This document shows positions 19,551 through 31,139 of a stretch of DNA of 33,860 nt, one piece after another (position 1 is the first letter of the stretch; the number at the start of each line of letters is the position of its first letter). The notes under the pieces are model-generated. The model worked only from the letters and a program-made list of their open reading frames with translations, had not been told where the DNA came from and ran no database searches. Source of the stretch: Comamonadaceae bacterium. Lineage in GTDB: Bacteria; Pseudomonadota; Gammaproteobacteria; Burkholderiales; Burkholderiaceae_C. Both the position numbers and the translations under genes were made by a program. The stretch lies in the NCBI GenBank assembly GCA_012274225.1, contig JAAOZX010000175.1, positions 1 to 33,860 on the forward strand. Reading direction: 5' to 3'.

Positions 19551-20816
19551 ATGCACTTAAACGAACTCAAGGCACTGCATGTGTCTGAAGTCCTCAAACA
19601 GGCCGAAGAGCTTGAGATCGAAAACACCGGCCGCATGCGCAAGCAGGAGCTGATGTTCGCCATCATCAAGAAGCGCGCACGCGCCGGCGAGCAGGTCTTC
19701 GCCGACGGCGTACTGGAAATCCTGCCAGACGGCTTCGGCTTCCTGCGCAGCCCCGACACCAGCTACACCGCCAGCACCGACGACATCTACATCTCGCCCA
19801 GCCAGGTGCGGCGTTTCAACCTGCACACCGGCGACATGGTCGAAGGGGAAGTCAGGACACCGAAGGACGGTGAGCGCTACTTCGCGCTTACCAAGCTGGA
19901 CAAGGTCAATGACGGGCCGCCCGAGCAGAACAAGCACAAGGTGATGTTCGAGAACCTGACGCCGCTGTTCCCCAAGGAGCAGATGAAACTCGAGCGTGAC
20001 GGCTTCAAGGGTGAGGAGAACGTCACCGGCCGCATCATCGACATCATCGCGCCGATCGGCAAGGGCCAGCGCGCCCTGCTGGTGGCGCCGCCCAAGAGCG
20101 GCAAGACCGTGATGATGCAGCACATGGCGCATGCCATCGCCGCCAACTACCCTGAGATCCACATGATGGTTCTGCTGGTGGACGAGCGGCCCGAGGAAGT
20201 GACCGAAATGCAGCGCTCGGTCAAGGGCGAGGTGATCGCCTCCACCTTTGACGAACCGGCGGCACGCCACGTGCACGTGGCCGAAATGGTGATCGAGCGC
20301 GCCAAGCGCCTGGTCGAACTGAAGAAGGACGTGGTGATCCTGCTGGACTCGATCACTCGCCTGGCCCGCGCCTACAACAATGTGGTGCCCTCGTCAGGCA
20401 AAGTGCTGACCGGCGGCGTGGACGCCAATGCCCTGCAGCGGCCAAAGCGCTTCCTGGGCGCCGCCCGGAACGTGGAAGAAGGCGGCTCGCTCACCATCAT
20501 CGCGACTGCCCTGATCGACACCGGCAGCCGGATGGACGAAGTGATCTTCGAGGAGTTCAAGGGCACCGGAAACAGCGAAATCCACCTGGACCGCCGCCTG
20601 TACGAAAAGCGGGTGTTTCCGTCGATCCAGCTGAACCGCAGCGGTACCCGGCGCGAGGAGCTGCTGCTGGCCCCCGAAATTCTGCAGAAGACCCGGATCC
20701 TGCGCCAGTTCATGTACAACATGGACGAGATCGAAGCGATGGAGATGGTCTTGAAGAGCATGAAGGCAACCAAGACCAACGTCGAGTTCTTCGACATGAT
20801 GCGGCGTGGCGGCTAG
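19551..20816 (+). CDS. rho: Transcription termination factor Rho
   Basis: [72 protein letters not shown]-terminal [12 protein letters not shown]. Confidence 0.98.
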   Translation: MHLNELKALHVSEVLKQAEELEIENTGRMRKQELMFAIIKKRARAGEQVFADGVLEILPDGFGFLRSPDTSYTASTDDIYISPSQVRRFNLHTGDMVEGEVRTPKDGERYFALTKLDKVNDGPPEQNKHKVMFENLTPLFPKEQMKLERDGFKGEENVTGRIIDIIAPIGKGQRALLVAPPKSGKTVMMQHMAHAIAANYPEIHMMVLLVDERPEEVTEMQRSVKGEVIASTFDEPAARHVHVAEMVIERAKRLVELKKDVVILLDSITRLARAYNNVVPSSGKVLTGGVDANALQRPKRFLGAARNVEEGGSLTIIATALIDTGSRMDEVIFEEFKGTGNSEIHLDRRLYEKRVFPSIQLNRSGTRREELLLAPEILQKTRILRQFMYNMDEIEAMEMVLKSMKATKTNVEFFDMMRRGG

Positions 20817-20866
20817 CCGCTGCGCTATCGCCTCTGCCGCGGATGCGGGCGCGGCACCAAATCCCC

Positions 20867-20872
20867 TATAAT
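20867..20872 (+). promoter_or_regulatory. Probable -10 element (TATAAT) of rpmE2
   Basis: Perfect TATAAT about 70 nt upstream of the L31 ATG; leader contains GCCA-GACGGTT-TGGC. Confidence 0.55.
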
Positions 20873-20942
20873 TGAGAGCTTTTCTGCGATAAGTACGCCA
20901 GACGGTTTGGCGCGGCTGCCGCAACGACCTTAAGGAAAAACC

Positions 20943-21200
20943 ATGAAGCAAGGCATTCACCCCGCTTACCGCGACGTCCTGTTCGTCGACCTGTCCAACG
21001 GATTCAAGTTTGTGACGCGCTCCTGCGCTCAGACCAAGGAAATGGGCAAGACCGACGACGGCCGGGAGCTGCCGCTGTTCAAGCTCGACACTTCGAGCGA
21101 ATCGCACCCCTTCTATACCGGCACCCAGAAGTCCGTCAACGACATGGGCGGCCGCGTCGACAAGTTCTTCAAGAAGTTCGGCAAGACGCCCGCCAAATAA
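20943..21200 (+). CDS. rpmE2: 50S ribosomal protein L31 type B
   Basis: [28 protein letters not shown]...[25 protein letters not shown]; lacks the zinc-binding CxxC set. Confidence 0.97.
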   Translation: MKQGIHPAYRDVLFVDLSNGFKFVTRSCAQTKEMGKTDDGRELPLFKLDTSSESHPFYTGTQKSVNDMGGRVDKFFKKFGKTPAK

Positions 21201-21216
21201 GCGCTCCCTGGAGCGC
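21201..21216 (+). terminator. Hairpin directly after rpmE2; possible transcription end, no U-tract
   Basis: GCGCTC-CCTG-GAGCGC perfect stem right after the stop codon. A second hairpin TGCGGG-TT-CCCGCA lies at 21228-21241. Confidence 0.4.
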
Positions 21217-21360
21217 GTCCGCCGCAGTGCGGGTTCCCGCAGAGACTCATTGATCGGGTTAGACCATGCGGCGGTGCAACTCCATCGCGTGAATGATGCT
21301 GGCGGGCAGTGGCCGCTTGGGTGACCAGCCCTGCCCCGTCTTTATGACAAACTCGCCGGC

Positions 21361-23052
21361 TTGAACCAGCCCACGCCCGCCATCATTGCCCAGGACGCAG
21401 TTCGCCGGTTGCCACGCGCGGCGCTGCTGCTGTTCTGCCTGGCCTATGTGGTGCCCGGCTTCGTCGGCCGCCAACCCTGGAAGAACGCCGACATCGCCGC
21501 CTTCGGCTATATGTACGAGCTGGCCCAGGGTGCCGCCTCCTGGTTGCATCCCACCCTGGCCGGCCAGCCGCCCGAGTTCGATGCGCTCTTGCCCTATTGG
21601 CTGGGCGCCTGGGCTATTCGGCTCGCTCCGGCGTGGATCGCCCCGGATTTCGCGGTGCGCATCCCGTTTGCGCTGCTGCTGGCGCTCACGCTGGTCGCCA
21701 CCTGGTACGGCGTCTACCTGCTGGCCCGCAGTCCGCGCGCCCAGCCCGTGCCGTTCGCCTTCGGCGGCGAGGCCAATCCCAAGGACTATGCACGCGCCAT
21801 GGCCGATGGCGGGCTGCTGGCGCTAATCGCCTGCCTCGGGCTGGCGCAGTTGTCGCACGAGACCACACCGGCGCTGGCCCAGGTGGCTTTCACATCGCTC
21901 AGCTTCTTCGCGATGGCGGCGCTGCCCACTCGACCGCTGCTGGCTGCGCTGACCATGTTCATCGGCCTTGCCGGGCTGGCCCTCAGCGGTGCGGCCAGCA
22001 TGGCCATGCTGTTCGGCGGCGGCGCGCTGGCCATCTGCAGCTTCGATCGGGAAGGCCCCGGCGACGCGTCGCGTACCCCGCTGGCGGTGTCCGCCGGCAT
22101 CCTGGTTGCGGCCCTGCTTGCCACGGCGGCGCTGTCCTGGTGGCTGGACCTTTGGCGCTGGCGCATCAGCCCCGGCGGCCTGGCGAGCGACTGGGCGTCG
22201 CTGGGGCGACTGATGCTGTGGTTCACCTGGCCGGCCTGGCCGCTGGCGCTGTGGACCCTCTGGCGCTGGCGCCGGCAACTGGCCGGCCGCCACGTGGCCT
22301 TGCCGTTGTGGTTCGTGCTGGTGTCGACCGCGACCACCTGGGTCACACCGTCTTCCGACCGCTCGTTGCTGCTGGGTCTTCCGGCAATGGCCACGCTGGC
22401 GGCCTTTGCGTTGCCCACCTTGCGGCGCAGCGTGGCGGCATTGATCGACTGGTTCACGCTGCTGTTCTTCAGCGGCTGCGCCCTGGTCATCTGGGTCATC
22501 TGGTTGTCGCTGCAGACCGGCATTCCACCCAAACCGGCGGCCAACGTGGCCCGGCTGGCACCCGGGTTTGAACCGAGTTTTTCATTCGTCGCGTTCGCGG
22601 CCGCATTGGCCGCCACGGTCGCGTGGGCGTGGCTGGTGCGCTGGCGCACCGGTCGGAATCGCGCGGTCATCTGGAAGAGCCTGGTGCTGCCGGCAGCGGG
22701 CGCCGCCCTGTGCTGGCTGCTGCTGATGACGCTCTGGCTGCCCGTGCTCGATTACGCGCGCAGCTACACGTCCGTGGCCAAGGGCGTGCTCCGCGCGATG
22801 GACAAGCCCGGTTGCATCGAAGGCTGGGGCCTGACCCGCAGCCAGATCGCCGCGCTGCGCTTTCACGGCCAGCTCGATGTGCGCCCACCCAGCAGCCCGG
22901 GCACCTGTCCCTGGCGGCTCATGCCCACGGAGTTGTCGCCCCTGATGGAACTGGCGCTGGACCGGCGCGGCTGGCGCCTGGTCACCCGGGTCCAGCGACC
23001 GGTCGACGCCAACGACAACCTGCTGCTGTACCGCAAGGCCTCGGGCGAGTGA
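21361..23052 (+). CDS. Multi-spanning membrane protein, glycosyltransferase family 39/ArnT-like
   Basis: TTG start; many TM helices; N-terminal FVGRQPWKNADIAAFGYMYELAQG loop resembling GT-C acidic loops. Confidence 0.62.
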   Translation: MNQPTPAIIAQDAVRRLPRAALLLFCLAYVVPGFVGRQPWKNADIAAFGYMYELAQGAASWLHPTLAGQPPEFDALLPYWLGAWAIRLAPAWIAPDFAVRIPFALLLALTLVATWYGVYLLARSPRAQPVPFAFGGEANPKDYARAMADGGLLALIACLGLAQLSHETTPALAQVAFTSLSFFAMAALPTRPLLAALTMFIGLAGLALSGAASMAMLFGGGALAICSFDREGPGDASRTPLAVSAGILVAALLATAALSWWLDLWRWRISPGGLASDWASLGRLMLWFTWPAWPLALWTLWRWRRQLAGRHVALPLWFVLVSTATTWVTPSSDRSLLLGLPAMATLAAFALPTLRRSVAALIDWFTLLFFSGCALVIWVIWLSLQTGIPPKPAANVARLAPGFEPSFSFVAFAAALAATVAWAWLVRWRTGRNRAVIWKSLVLPAAGAALCWLLLMTLWLPVLDYARSYTSVAKGVLRAMDKPGCIEGWGLTRSQIAALRFHGQLDVRPPSSPGTCPWRLMPTELSPLMELALDRRGWRLVTRVQRPVDANDNLLLYRKASGE

Positions 23053-24446
23053 GCGAGTTGCGCATCATTGCCCGGCATGCGGGCACCGTGCTGGTCGGCC
23101 AGCTGGCTGTAATGGCTTTCGGCGTGACCGATACCGTGGTCGCCGGCCGGTATTCCGAGCAGGCTCTGGCGGCGCTTTCAGTCGGCTCGGCCGTTTACAT
23201 CACTGTCTTCGTCGCGCTGATGGGCATCCTGCAGGCCCTGCTGCCTACCTGGGCGGAATTGCATGGCAAGGCCCAGGCTGTGTCCAACCTGGCCCTGGAC
23301 GACCTTTCGAGCGAAGCATTGCGCCGCCACGAGGACCTGGGACGCTCGGTGCGACAGGCGCTGTATCTGGCGCTGCTGGCCATGCTGGCCGGCAGCTGGG
23401 CCCTGCTTTTTCCGGGGGCCCTGCTGCGCTGGACCGAGGTGCCCGCCGCGCTGCAGACCGAAGTCCGCGAATACCTGGGAGTGCTGGTGCTGGCCTTGCC
23501 GCCGGCCCTGCTATTTCGCATGTACAGCACCCTCAATCAGAGCCTGGGCAAGCCGCTGCTGGTGACCTGGTTGCAGGCGCTGTCACTGCTCGTCAAGGTG
23601 CCTTTGACCATCTGGTTCGCCTTTGGCGGACTGGGGCTGGAGGCCAGGGGCGCCGTCGGTTGCGCCTGGGCCACCGTGCTGGTGAACTACCTGTTACTCG
23701 GCTGCGCCCTGTGGTTGCTGCACACCCAGCCGCTGTACCGTCCCTACGCCATCGGGCGGCGCATGGAGCGGCCCGACTGGCATGCCATCGGCCAGTACGC
23801 GCGGCTGGGCGTTCCGGCCGGACTTGCGGTGATGGTCGAAGTCACCTCGTTCACGCTGATGGCACTGTTCATCGCGCGGCAGGGCGTGCTGGCCACGGCG
23901 GCGCATCAGGTCGCAGCCAACATGGCCGCCGTCCTGTACATGGTTCCGCTGTCGATCGCGATTGCCACCAGCGCCCGCGTCCGCTACTGGCTCGGCGCCG
24001 CCAACGCCGCGCGTGCGCGCCTGGCCATTCGCACCGGATTCAAGCTGGGGCTGGCGCTGGCGCTGGTGCTGGCCGCCAGCGTCGCCCTCGGTCGCTGGCA
24101 TATCGCCGGCACCTACTCGCGCAACCCCGACGTGGTCGGGGTCGCGGCCGGCCTGCTGGCCTGGCTGGCGGTCTACCACATCGGGGACGCAACCCAGGCG
24201 CTCTGCGTGTTCGTCTTGCGCTGCTACCGGGTGGCGGTCGCGCCCCTGGTCGCCTATTGCGTGCTGCTGTGGGGCGTGGGCCTGATCGGCGGCTACGTCC
24301 TGGCCTATCGCCAGGATGGGGCCTGGACGATCAGCAACAGCCCGGCGGCCTTCTGGGCTGCCGCCACCGTGGCGCTGGCCCTGCTCAGCCTCATCCTTCC
24401 AGTGATTCTGTGGCGGGCGGTGCGGGCATACCGGTCGCAGGGCTGA
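23049..24446 (+). CDS. MATE family efflux transporter
   Basis: GTG start overlapping the previous stop (GTGA). VLVGQLAVMAFGVTDTVVAGRYSEQALAALSVGSAVYI; multiple TM segments across two repeats. Confidence 0.92.
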   Translation: MSELRIIARHAGTVLVGQLAVMAFGVTDTVVAGRYSEQALAALSVGSAVYITVFVALMGILQALLPTWAELHGKAQAVSNLALDDLSSEALRRHEDLGRSVRQALYLALLAMLAGSWALLFPGALLRWTEVPAALQTEVREYLGVLVLALPPALLFRMYSTLNQSLGKPLLVTWLQALSLLVKVPLTIWFAFGGLGLEARGAVGCAWATVLVNYLLLGCALWLLHTQPLYRPYAIGRRMERPDWHAIGQYARLGVPAGLAVMVEVTSFTLMALFIARQGVLATAAHQVAANMAAVLYMVPLSIAIATSARVRYWLGAANAARARLAIRTGFKLGLALALVLAASVALGRWHIAGTYSRNPDVVGVAAGLLAWLAVYHIGDATQALCVFVLRCYRVAVAPLVAYCVLLWGVGLIGGYVLAYRQDGAWTISNSPAAFWAAATVALALLSLILPVILWRAVRAYRSQG

Positions 24447-25755
24447 CCACGGCGCGCAGCCGGCTCGCCGGAAACCGGATTGCGAAGGTCGAGCCCAGGC
24501 CGGGCGTACTGTCGATCGCAAGCTCAGCGCCATGGCGCTGTACGACGTGCTTGACGATGGCCAGACCCAGCCCGGTGCCACCGGTTTCGCGCGAGCGGCT
24601 GCGGTCGACGCGATAGAAGCGTTCGGTCAGCCGCGACAGATGTTCAGGTGCGATGCCCGGCCCGCTGTCGCGCACCGAAAGCTCACCGCGGCCATCGGCG
24701 AGTGCTCGCCATTGCACTTCGATCGTCCCGTGCGCCGGGGTGTAGCGCACCGCGTTGCTCACAAGGTTGGACAGCGCGCTGAGCAGTTCCCTGGATGAAC
24801 CCGCGATCTCCACCGCCGGCGCCGCGCCGAAACGCAGTTGCTGGGAAGACTTGTCCACGGCTTTGGCCAGGGCCTGGCCTTCCTGGGCACACTGCGTCAT
24901 CAGCTCCGCCACCGTCGTCCATTCAACGGCGCCCGGCAAGGGGCTGCCTTCCAGACGCGAGAGGGTCAGCAGGTCGCCCACAAGCGTCTGCATGCGGTGC
25001 GCCTGTTGGGCCATGAGCACCAGATAGCGCCTGCGCTCTTCCTCATCCAGCGGCAAGGTCTGCAAAGTCTCGACAAAGCCCGTGAGCACCGTCAGCGGCG
25101 TACGGATTTCGTGGGAAACATTGGCGACGAAGTCGCGGCGCATCGCCTCCGCCTGCTCCAGTACCGTGACGTCGCGCGACAGCAGCAGCTTGCGCCCTTC
25201 ACCATACGGATGCAGGTGAACCGCGAGCTTGACCGGCCTGGAGGCCAGGCTGCGCGGGCCCGGGATGACGATGTCGCGTCCGAAGTTGCCGCTGTAGAAG
25301 TAGGCCGCAAAGGCTGGATCGCGCAACAGATTGGTCACCTGCTGCATCAAGTCGCGTTGCGGATCGATGCCGAACTGGTCCGCTGCCGTCTGGTTGCACC
25401 ACTCGATACGGCCCTGTGCATCGAGCAACACGACGCCGTTGGGAGACGTCCGGATGGCCGACAGGAATTCCTCCAGGCGGCGCCGCGCGTCCGCGGTCTC
25501 CAGCTCACGCAGGCGCAGGGCGCGTTGGGCGCGGCTCGATGCCTCGCCCCAGAGGCCGCGGGCCGGGAGCACAGCGAAGTCGGCGCCCTGCCGAAGCCAG
25601 CGCAGCATCTGCGCGCCGCGCCAGCTGTCCAGTGCGAGCCACAGGACGCCACCCACTACCAGTCCCAGTGCCGCGGCTCTGTCCCCGGCAAGCCACCAGC
25701 CCAACAGGCCGGCGCCCAGCTGGCCAACGAGAAAGCTGACAAATCGCCAGGTCAT
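24391..25755 (-). CDS. phoR: Phosphate regulon sensor histidine kinase PhoR
   Basis: FVANVSHEIRTPLTVLTGFVETL H-box, NLVSNAVRYTPAHG N-box, RDSGPGIAPEHLSRLTERFYRVD; adjacent to phoB. 56-nt convergent overlap with the MATE gene. Confidence 0.95.
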   Translation of the reverse strand: MTWRFVSFLVGQLGAGLLGWWLAGDRAAALGLVVGGVLWLALDSWRGAQMLRWLRQGADFAVLPARGLWGEASSRAQRALRLRELETADARRRLEEFLSAIRTSPNGVVLLDAQGRIEWCNQTAADQFGIDPQRDLMQQVTNLLRDPAFAAYFYSGNFGRDIVIPGPRSLASRPVKLAVHLHPYGEGRKLLLSRDVTVLEQAEAMRRDFVANVSHEIRTPLTVLTGFVETLQTLPLDEEERRRYLVLMAQQAHRMQTLVGDLLTLSRLEGSPLPGAVEWTTVAELMTQCAQEGQALAKAVDKSSQQLRFGAAPAVEIAGSSRELLSALSNLVSNAVRYTPAHGTIEVQWRALADGRGELSVRDSGPGIAPEHLSRLTERFYRVDRSRSRETGGTGLGLAIVKHVVQRHGAELAIDSTPGLGSTFAIRFPASRLRAVVSPATGMPAPPATESLEG

Positions 25756-25804
25756 GAATGAGCGTGACAGGTGCCGCGGCGGCGCTGGAGCGCGAGCCGT
25801 GCGG

Positions 25805-26515
25805 CTACGAAGCGGCTCCGACGGCAAAGGCCGGGGCTGCCAGCCGGTAGCCCGCGCCGCGCACGGTTTCAATCATGGCGCCGGCGCCGCCCAGCGCTTC
25901 GCGCAGCCGCTTGACGTGAACATCCACCGTGCGCTCCTCGATGAACACATGGTCGCCCCAGACCTTGTCGAGCAGTTGCGAACGGCTGTGCACGCGCTCG
26001 GGGTGCCTCATGAGGTAGTGCAACAGCTTGAACTCGGTCGGCCCGATCTTGAGGGCTGCACCCCGCCAGGTTACGCGATGGGTCGCCGGATCCAGCGCCA
26101 GCTCGCCGACGGTCACGCTGTCGCTGGCCTGCTCCGGCGCGCGGCGGCGCAGCACCGCCCGGATCCGCGCCAACAGTTCCTGGGTGGAAAACGGCTTGGT
26201 GATGTAGTCGTCGGCGCCGGCGTCCAGGCCCGCCACCTTGTCGGGCTCGTCGCCGCGGGCCGTCAACATGAGAATGGGGACGCCCCTGGTTCGCGCATCC
26301 CCACGCCACTTGCGCGCCAGCGCAAGGCCGCTTTGGCCGGGCAGCATCCAGTCCAGCAAAATCACATCCGGCAGTACCGCATCCAGTTCGCGCTGGGCTG
26401 CGACACCATCCTCCGCCCACACGGGCTGGAAGCCGTTATGGCGCAGGTTGACCGACACCAGCTCGGCAATGGCAGGCTCGTCTTCGACGACCAGGACCCG
26501 GGGCAGGTTCTTCAT
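25805..26515 (-). CDS. phoB: Phosphate regulon response regulator PhoB
   Basis: VLVVEDEPAIAELVSVNLRHNGF, VILLDWMLPGQSGL, winged-helix DNA-binding domain EERTVDVHVKRLREAL. Confidence 0.96.
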   Translation of the reverse strand: MKNLPRVLVVEDEPAIAELVSVNLRHNGFQPVWAEDGVAAQRELDAVLPDVILLDWMLPGQSGLALARKWRGDARTRGVPILMLTARGDEPDKVAGLDAGADDYITKPFSTQELLARIRAVLRRRAPEQASDSVTVGELALDPATHRVTWRGAALKIGPTEFKLLHYLMRHPERVHSRSQLLDKVWGDHVFIEERTVDVHVKRLREALGGAGAMIETVRGAGYRLAAPAFAVGAAS

Positions 26516-26524
26516 AGGGCCACT

Positions 26525-27226
26525 CTAGCGAACGACCGACTCGATCTGCTCCATCGAGGTGTGCCGAATGTCCGCACCCTTGACCACGTAGATGATGAAT
26601 TCGGCGATGTTCTTCGCGTGGTCGCCAATGCGCTCGATCGCCTTGGCCACGAACAGCAGGTCCAGACTGGCCGAGATGGTGCGTGGGTCTTCCATCATGT
26701 AGGTGATGAGCTTGCGCACGAACCCGTCGAACTCCTGGTCGATCAGGTTGTCTTCCTTGAGAATGGAAACCGCGGCGTTGGCATCCAGCCGGGCGAAGGC
26801 ATCCAGCGCTTTGCGCAACAGCCCGGACGCCAGGTCGGCCGCAATGCGCAGCTCGGACGCGGGCAGGGTGCGACCCTCGCCGCTGTCGACGATGGACTTG
26901 ACCATGCGGGCAATCTTTTCCGCTTCGTCACCGGCACGCTCGAGGTTGGCCGTGGTCTTGGAGATCGCAATGAGCAGGCGCAGATCGCGGGCGGTGGGCT
27001 GACGCCGGGCGATGATGGACGACAATTCGCGGTCGATGTCGACTTCCAGCAGGTTGACTCGCGCCTCGGCCGCCATGACCTGGTCCGCGGCCTCTCCGCT
27101 GAACTGCGACAGCGCATGGACAGCGGTGCGGATCTGGGACTCCACCAAGCCACCCATCTCCATGACCCGGGTGGAAACAGCGGTGAGTTCACTGTCGAAC
27201 TGGGTGGAGAGGTGTTTGTCAGCCAT
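26525..27226 (-). CDS. phoU: Phosphate signaling complex protein PhoU
   Basis: MADKHLSTQFDSELTAVSTRVMEMGGLVESQI; RVNLLEVDIDRELSSIIARRQPTARDLRLLIAISKT; IGDHAKNIAEFIIYVVKG. Confidence 0.97.
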   Translation of the reverse strand: MADKHLSTQFDSELTAVSTRVMEMGGLVESQIRTAVHALSQFSGEAADQVMAAEARVNLLEVDIDRELSSIIARRQPTARDLRLLIAISKTTANLERAGDEAEKIARMVKSIVDSGEGRTLPASELRIAADLASGLLRKALDAFARLDANAAVSILKEDNLIDQEFDGFVRKLITYMMEDPRTISASLDLLFVAKAIERIGDHAKNIAEFIIYVVKGADIRHTSMEQIESVVR

Positions 27227-27238
27227 TGAAGAGTCCCT

Positions 27239-28018
27239 TCATCCAAACCTTCCCGTGATGTAGTCTTCCGTCTCTTTGCGCGCGGGTTTGAAAAAGATCT
27301 GCTCGGTCTCGCCGACCTCGACCAGGTCTCCCAGGTACATATAGGCAGTGTAGTCACTGACACGCGCAGCCTGCTGCATATTGTGGGTCACGATCACCAC
27401 GGTGTAGTCGCTCTTGAGTTCGGCGATCAGTTCCTCGATCTTGCCGGTGGAGATCGGATCCAGCGCCGAACAAGGTTCATCGAGCAGCAGCACCTCGGGC
27501 TTGATCGCGATGCCGCGTGCGATGCACAGTCGCTGCTGCTGGCCGCCCGACAGGCCGGCCCCGCTTTGCGAGATCTTGTCCTTCACCTCGCCCCACAAGG
27601 CCGCCTTGCGAAGGGCCCATTCCACGCGCTCGTCCATGTCGGTGGCACTCAGGTTTTCGAACAGGCGCACCCCGAAAGCGATGTTGTCGTAGATCGACAT
27701 CGGGAACGGCGTGGGCTTCTGGAACACCATGCCGATCCGCGCGCGGATCAAGGCCACGTCCTGCTTGGACGTCAGCAGGTCTTCGCCGTCCAGCACGATC
27801 TCGCCCTCGGCCCGCTGCTCCGGGTAAAGCTCGAACATGCGGTTGAAGGTGCGCAGCAAGGTCGACTTGCCGCATCCCGAGGGGCCAATGAAGGCAGTGA
27901 CCTTCTTCTCCGGTATCTCCAGGTTGATTCCCTTCAGCGCATGGAACTTGCCGTAATAGAAGTTCAGGTTCCGCACCGAGATCTTCGAGTTCCGGTTTCG
28001 GGTCGTGAGGGTATCCAT
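27239..28018 (-). CDS. pstB: Phosphate ABC transporter ATP-binding protein PstB
   Basis: [86 protein letters not shown]. Start refined to 28018. Confidence 0.98.
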   Translation of the reverse strand: MDTLTTRNRNSKISVRNLNFYYGKFHALKGINLEIPEKKVTAFIGPSGCGKSTLLRTFNRMFELYPEQRAEGEIVLDGEDLLTSKQDVALIRARIGMVFQKPTPFPMSIYDNIAFGVRLFENLSATDMDERVEWALRKAALWGEVKDKISQSGAGLSGGQQQRLCIARGIAIKPEVLLLDEPCSALDPISTGKIEELIAELKSDYTVVIVTHNMQQAARVSDYTAYMYLGDLVEVGETEQIFFKPARKETEDYITGRFG

Positions 28019-28029
28019 AGCCAGTCTTA

Positions 28030-29001
28030 TCAGATCTTGTTGCGCGTCAGGACACGCGCCAGGATGTTCAGCCCCAGCACCGCCGCGGTGATCAGGAACA
28101 CACCGGTCCAGGCCAGCTGCTGCCAGTTTTCGTAAGGGCTCATCGCGAACTTGAAGATCGTGACCGGCAGGCTGGCCATGGGCTCGGACAGGCTCGATGT
28201 CCAGAACTGGTTGCTCAGGGCCGTGAAGAGTAAGGGCGCGGTTTCGCCCGAGATGCGGGCGACCGCCAGCAGGATGCCGGTGACCACGCCCGCGCGCGCC
28301 GCGCGAAGCGTGATGCTCATGATCACCTTCCACTTGGGCGCGCCGAGCGCGTAAGCCGCTTCGCGCAATCCGGCGGGGACGAGCATGAGCATGTTCTCGG
28401 TGGTGCGGATAACGACCGGAATCACGATCAGCGCCAGCGCAACGACACCCGCCCAGCCGGAAAAGCTCTTGTACCGGGCCACGATGACGGCGTACACGAA
28501 CAGGCCGAGCACGATCGAAGGGGCAGACAGCAGGACATCGTTGACGAACCGGGTGAGCGAGCCCAGCCAACCCTTGGTGTCGTACTCGGCCAGATAGATG
28601 CCGGCCAAGATCCCGATCGGGGTGCCGACAAAGGTTGCCAGCATCACCATCAGGAAAGAACCGTAGATCGCGTTGGCAAGGCCACCGGCTTCGTTGGGCG
28701 GCGGTGTCATCTGCGTTAGCGTCGCCCAGGTGAGGCCGCCAATGCCCAGGCGCACTGTGTCCCAGAGAATCCAGACCAGCCAGAACACTCCAAAAAGCAT
28801 GGCCGCCAGCGACAGCGACAGCGCCACCCGGTTGACGCGCTTGCGCTGGGCGAACTTGCGCTCGCGCTCGCGGCTCCGATCGGCTGCCCTCATCAGGCTT
28901 TCGCCGGTACCGGCCAGTGCGCCCCCCTGATTGCTTCGCGCCGCCGCGACGCTGTTTGCCTCAGGGCCCTTTGCGCCTCGGGATGGCCCGGCGGAGCTCA
29001 T
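28030..29001 (-). CDS. pstA: Phosphate ABC transporter permease PstA
   Basis: [73 protein letters not shown]. Confidence 0.97.
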   Translation of the reverse strand: MSSAGPSRGAKGPEANSVAAARSNQGGALAGTGESLMRAADRSRERERKFAQRKRVNRVALSLSLAAMLFGVFWLVWILWDTVRLGIGGLTWATLTQMTPPPNEAGGLANAIYGSFLMVMLATFVGTPIGILAGIYLAEYDTKGWLGSLTRFVNDVLLSAPSIVLGLFVYAVIVARYKSFSGWAGVVALALIVIPVVIRTTENMLMLVPAGLREAAYALGAPKWKVIMSITLRAARAGVVTGILLAVARISGETAPLLFTALSNQFWTSSLSEPMASLPVTIFKFAMSPYENWQQLAWTGVFLITAAVLGLNILARVLTRNKI

Positions 29002-30044
29002 GACTTCGCTCCTTCATTCTTCCTCAGACGCGCCAGCAGGATCTTGGACAGCGCGAGAACGACGAAGGTGATGAAGAACAGCACCAGGCCCAGGTACATC
29101 AATGCCGCCTGGTGCAGGCCACTGGCCGCTTCGGCGAATTCGTTGGCCAGCGCCGAGGTGATGCTGTTGGCGGCCTGGAACAGCGACAGCGAATCGAGCT
29201 GGTTGAAGTTTCCGATCACGAAAGTGACGGCCATGGTTTCGCCCAGCGCGCGGCCCAGTCCCAGCATGATGCCGCCGATCACGCCGGCTTTGGTAAAGGG
29301 CAGCACGACCTTGAACACCACCTCCCAGGTGGTGGAGCCCAGCGCATAAGCGGATTCCCTGAGCATCGGCGGCGTGACGTCGAACACGTCGCGCATGACG
29401 GCGGCGATGAAAGGGATGATCATGATGGCCAGGATGATCCCGGCCGAGAGAATGCCGATGCCCACCGGCGGCCCGGAAACCAGCGCGCCCAGGTACGGCA
29501 CGTTGGCAAACAGCGCTTGCAGGGGCTGCTGCACATAGGTGGCCAGGATCGGGCCGAACACCAGCAGTCCCCACATGCCATAGACGATGGAGGGCACGGC
29601 CGCCAGCAACTCAATGGCCGTACCCAGCGGGCGCTTGAGCCAAGCCGGCGAGAGTTCGGTGAGGAAGAGCGCAATCCCGAAACTCACCGGCACCGCAATG
29701 ATGAGCGCGATCAGCGACGTTGCGATCGTTCCGTAGATCATCACCAGGCCGCCGAACTCTCCGGCGACCGGATCCCAGACGCTGTTGGTCAGAAAACCAA
29801 GGCCGTATCTTTCGATCGCGGGCCAGGCACCCACCACCAGGGACAGCAGGATGCCCGTCAGCAGCCCAAGCGTCACCAGAGCCGCCGCCTTGGCGAGCCA
29901 GCCGAACAGCGCATCGGCCCAGGCGCCCGTGCGCGAGGGACGCGCCGCCGAGGGCGTCATCTCGCGCGCGTGGCCCTTGACAGCCAGGTCGAAACGGATC
30001 TCATGGGCCAGAAGTGTAGAGGACATTGGCCACCCCAGCGTCAC
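28998..30044 (-). CDS. pstC: Phosphate ABC transporter permease PstC (start may be a downstream Met)
   Basis: [74 protein letters not shown]. Confidence 0.97.
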   Translation of the reverse strand: MTLGWPMSSTLLAHEIRFDLAVKGHAREMTPSAARPSRTGAWADALFGWLAKAAALVTLGLLTGILLSLVVGAWPAIERYGLGFLTNSVWDPVAGEFGGLVMIYGTIATSLIALIIAVPVSFGIALFLTELSPAWLKRPLGTAIELLAAVPSIVYGMWGLLVFGPILATYVQQPLQALFANVPYLGALVSGPPVGIGILSAGIILAIMIIPFIAAVMRDVFDVTPPMLRESAYALGSTTWEVVFKVVLPFTKAGVIGGIMLGLGRALGETMAVTFVIGNFNQLDSLSLFQAANSITSALANEFAEAASGLHQAALMYLGLVLFFITFVVLALSKILLARLRKNEGAKS

Positions 30045-30068
30045 GCCACGGTCCGGATTGAGAGCGCC

Positions 30069-31103
30069 TTACTTGTACGCGATGGGCTTGCCCGACGCGT
30101 CCTTGATCTCGCCCCAGGCTTTTTCGATCTGTGCCTTCACCACGCTCGGCATCGGCACATAGTCCAGGTCTTCGGCCGTCTTGTCACCGCTCTTGTAGGC
30201 CCACTCGAAGAACTTGAGGGCCGCCGCCCCTTCGGCCGGCTTGTCCTGGGACTTGTACATCAGGATGAAGGTGGCGCCGGTGAGCGGCCACGCGTCCTTG
30301 CCGGGCTGGTTGGTCAGAATCTGGTAGAAGCTCTTGCTCCACTCGGCGCCGGCGGCGGCGGCCTTGAACGCGGTCTCGTCGGGCGCGACGAAGTTGCCTG
30401 CCGCGTTCTGCATCTGCGCATAGGTCATCTTGCTCTGCTTGACGTAGGCGTACTCGACATACCCGATGGAATTGGGCAGGCGGTTGACGAAGGCGGCGAC
30501 GCCCTCGTTGCCCTTGCCGCCGGCCCCGGCTGGCCAATTCACGGCTGTGCCCTCGCCCACCTTGGTTTTCCACTCGGCGTTCACCTTGGACAGGTAGTTG
30601 GTGAAGATGAAACTGGTACCCGATCCATCGGCGCGCCGCACCGGCGCAATGGGCCCATCGGGCAGCGCCAGCGTGGGGTTCAGCGCCTTGATCGCCGGGT
30701 CGGTCCACTTGGTGATCTTGCCCAGGTAGATGTCACCCAGCACCTGGCCGTTGAGCTTGAGCTGCCCCGAAGCGATGCCCTTGATGTTGACCACCGGAAC
30801 CACACCGCCGATCACCGTGGGAAACTGCATCTGGCCCTTCTTGGCCAGATCCTCATCCTTGAGCGGCATGTCCGAGGCGCCGAAAGCCACGGTCTTGGAG
30901 TCGATCTGCTTGATGCCGGCGCCGGAGCCGACGGACTGGTAGTTGACCTTGACGCCGGTGGCCTTGTTGTAGTCCGCGGCCCACTTGGCGTACAGGGGAG
31001 CCGGGAAAGTGGCTCCTGCACCGGTGATGTCCTCGGCGGCGGCCAGCCCGGCCAGGCAAAGGCCGGCCAAGCCGACGGAGGCAAATCGCATGCTGATGTT
31101 CAT
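30069..31103 (-). CDS. pstS: Phosphate ABC transporter substrate-binding protein PstS
   Basis: [63 protein letters not shown]. Confidence 0.98.
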   Translation of the reverse strand: MNISMRFASVGLAGLCLAGLAAAEDITGAGATFPAPLYAKWAADYNKATGVKVNYQSVGSGAGIKQIDSKTVAFGASDMPLKDEDLAKKGQMQFPTVIGGVVPVVNIKGIASGQLKLNGQVLGDIYLGKITKWTDPAIKALNPTLALPDGPIAPVRRADGSGTSFIFTNYLSKVNAEWKTKVGEGTAVNWPAGAGGKGNEGVAAFVNRLPNSIGYVEYAYVKQSKMTYAQMQNAAGNFVAPDETAFKAAAAGAEWSKSFYQILTNQPGKDAWPLTGATFILMYKSQDKPAEGAAALKFFEWAYKSGDKTAEDLDYVPMPSVVKAQIEKAWGEIKDASGKPIAYK

Positions 31104-31139
31104 TGTTGGACCTCAGGTGTTGTGAAAGGGTACGAGCCG

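Noticed and set aside
20836-20855. GCCGCG...CGCGGC hairpin after rho
   Set aside because: No U-tract, and it overlaps the rpmE2 promoter region; could be a chance GC palindrome.
25331-27229. 632-aa plus-strand ORF opposite phoR-phoB-phoU
   Set aside because: Spans three well-supported genes on the other strand and their intergenic gaps; no protein-like motifs.
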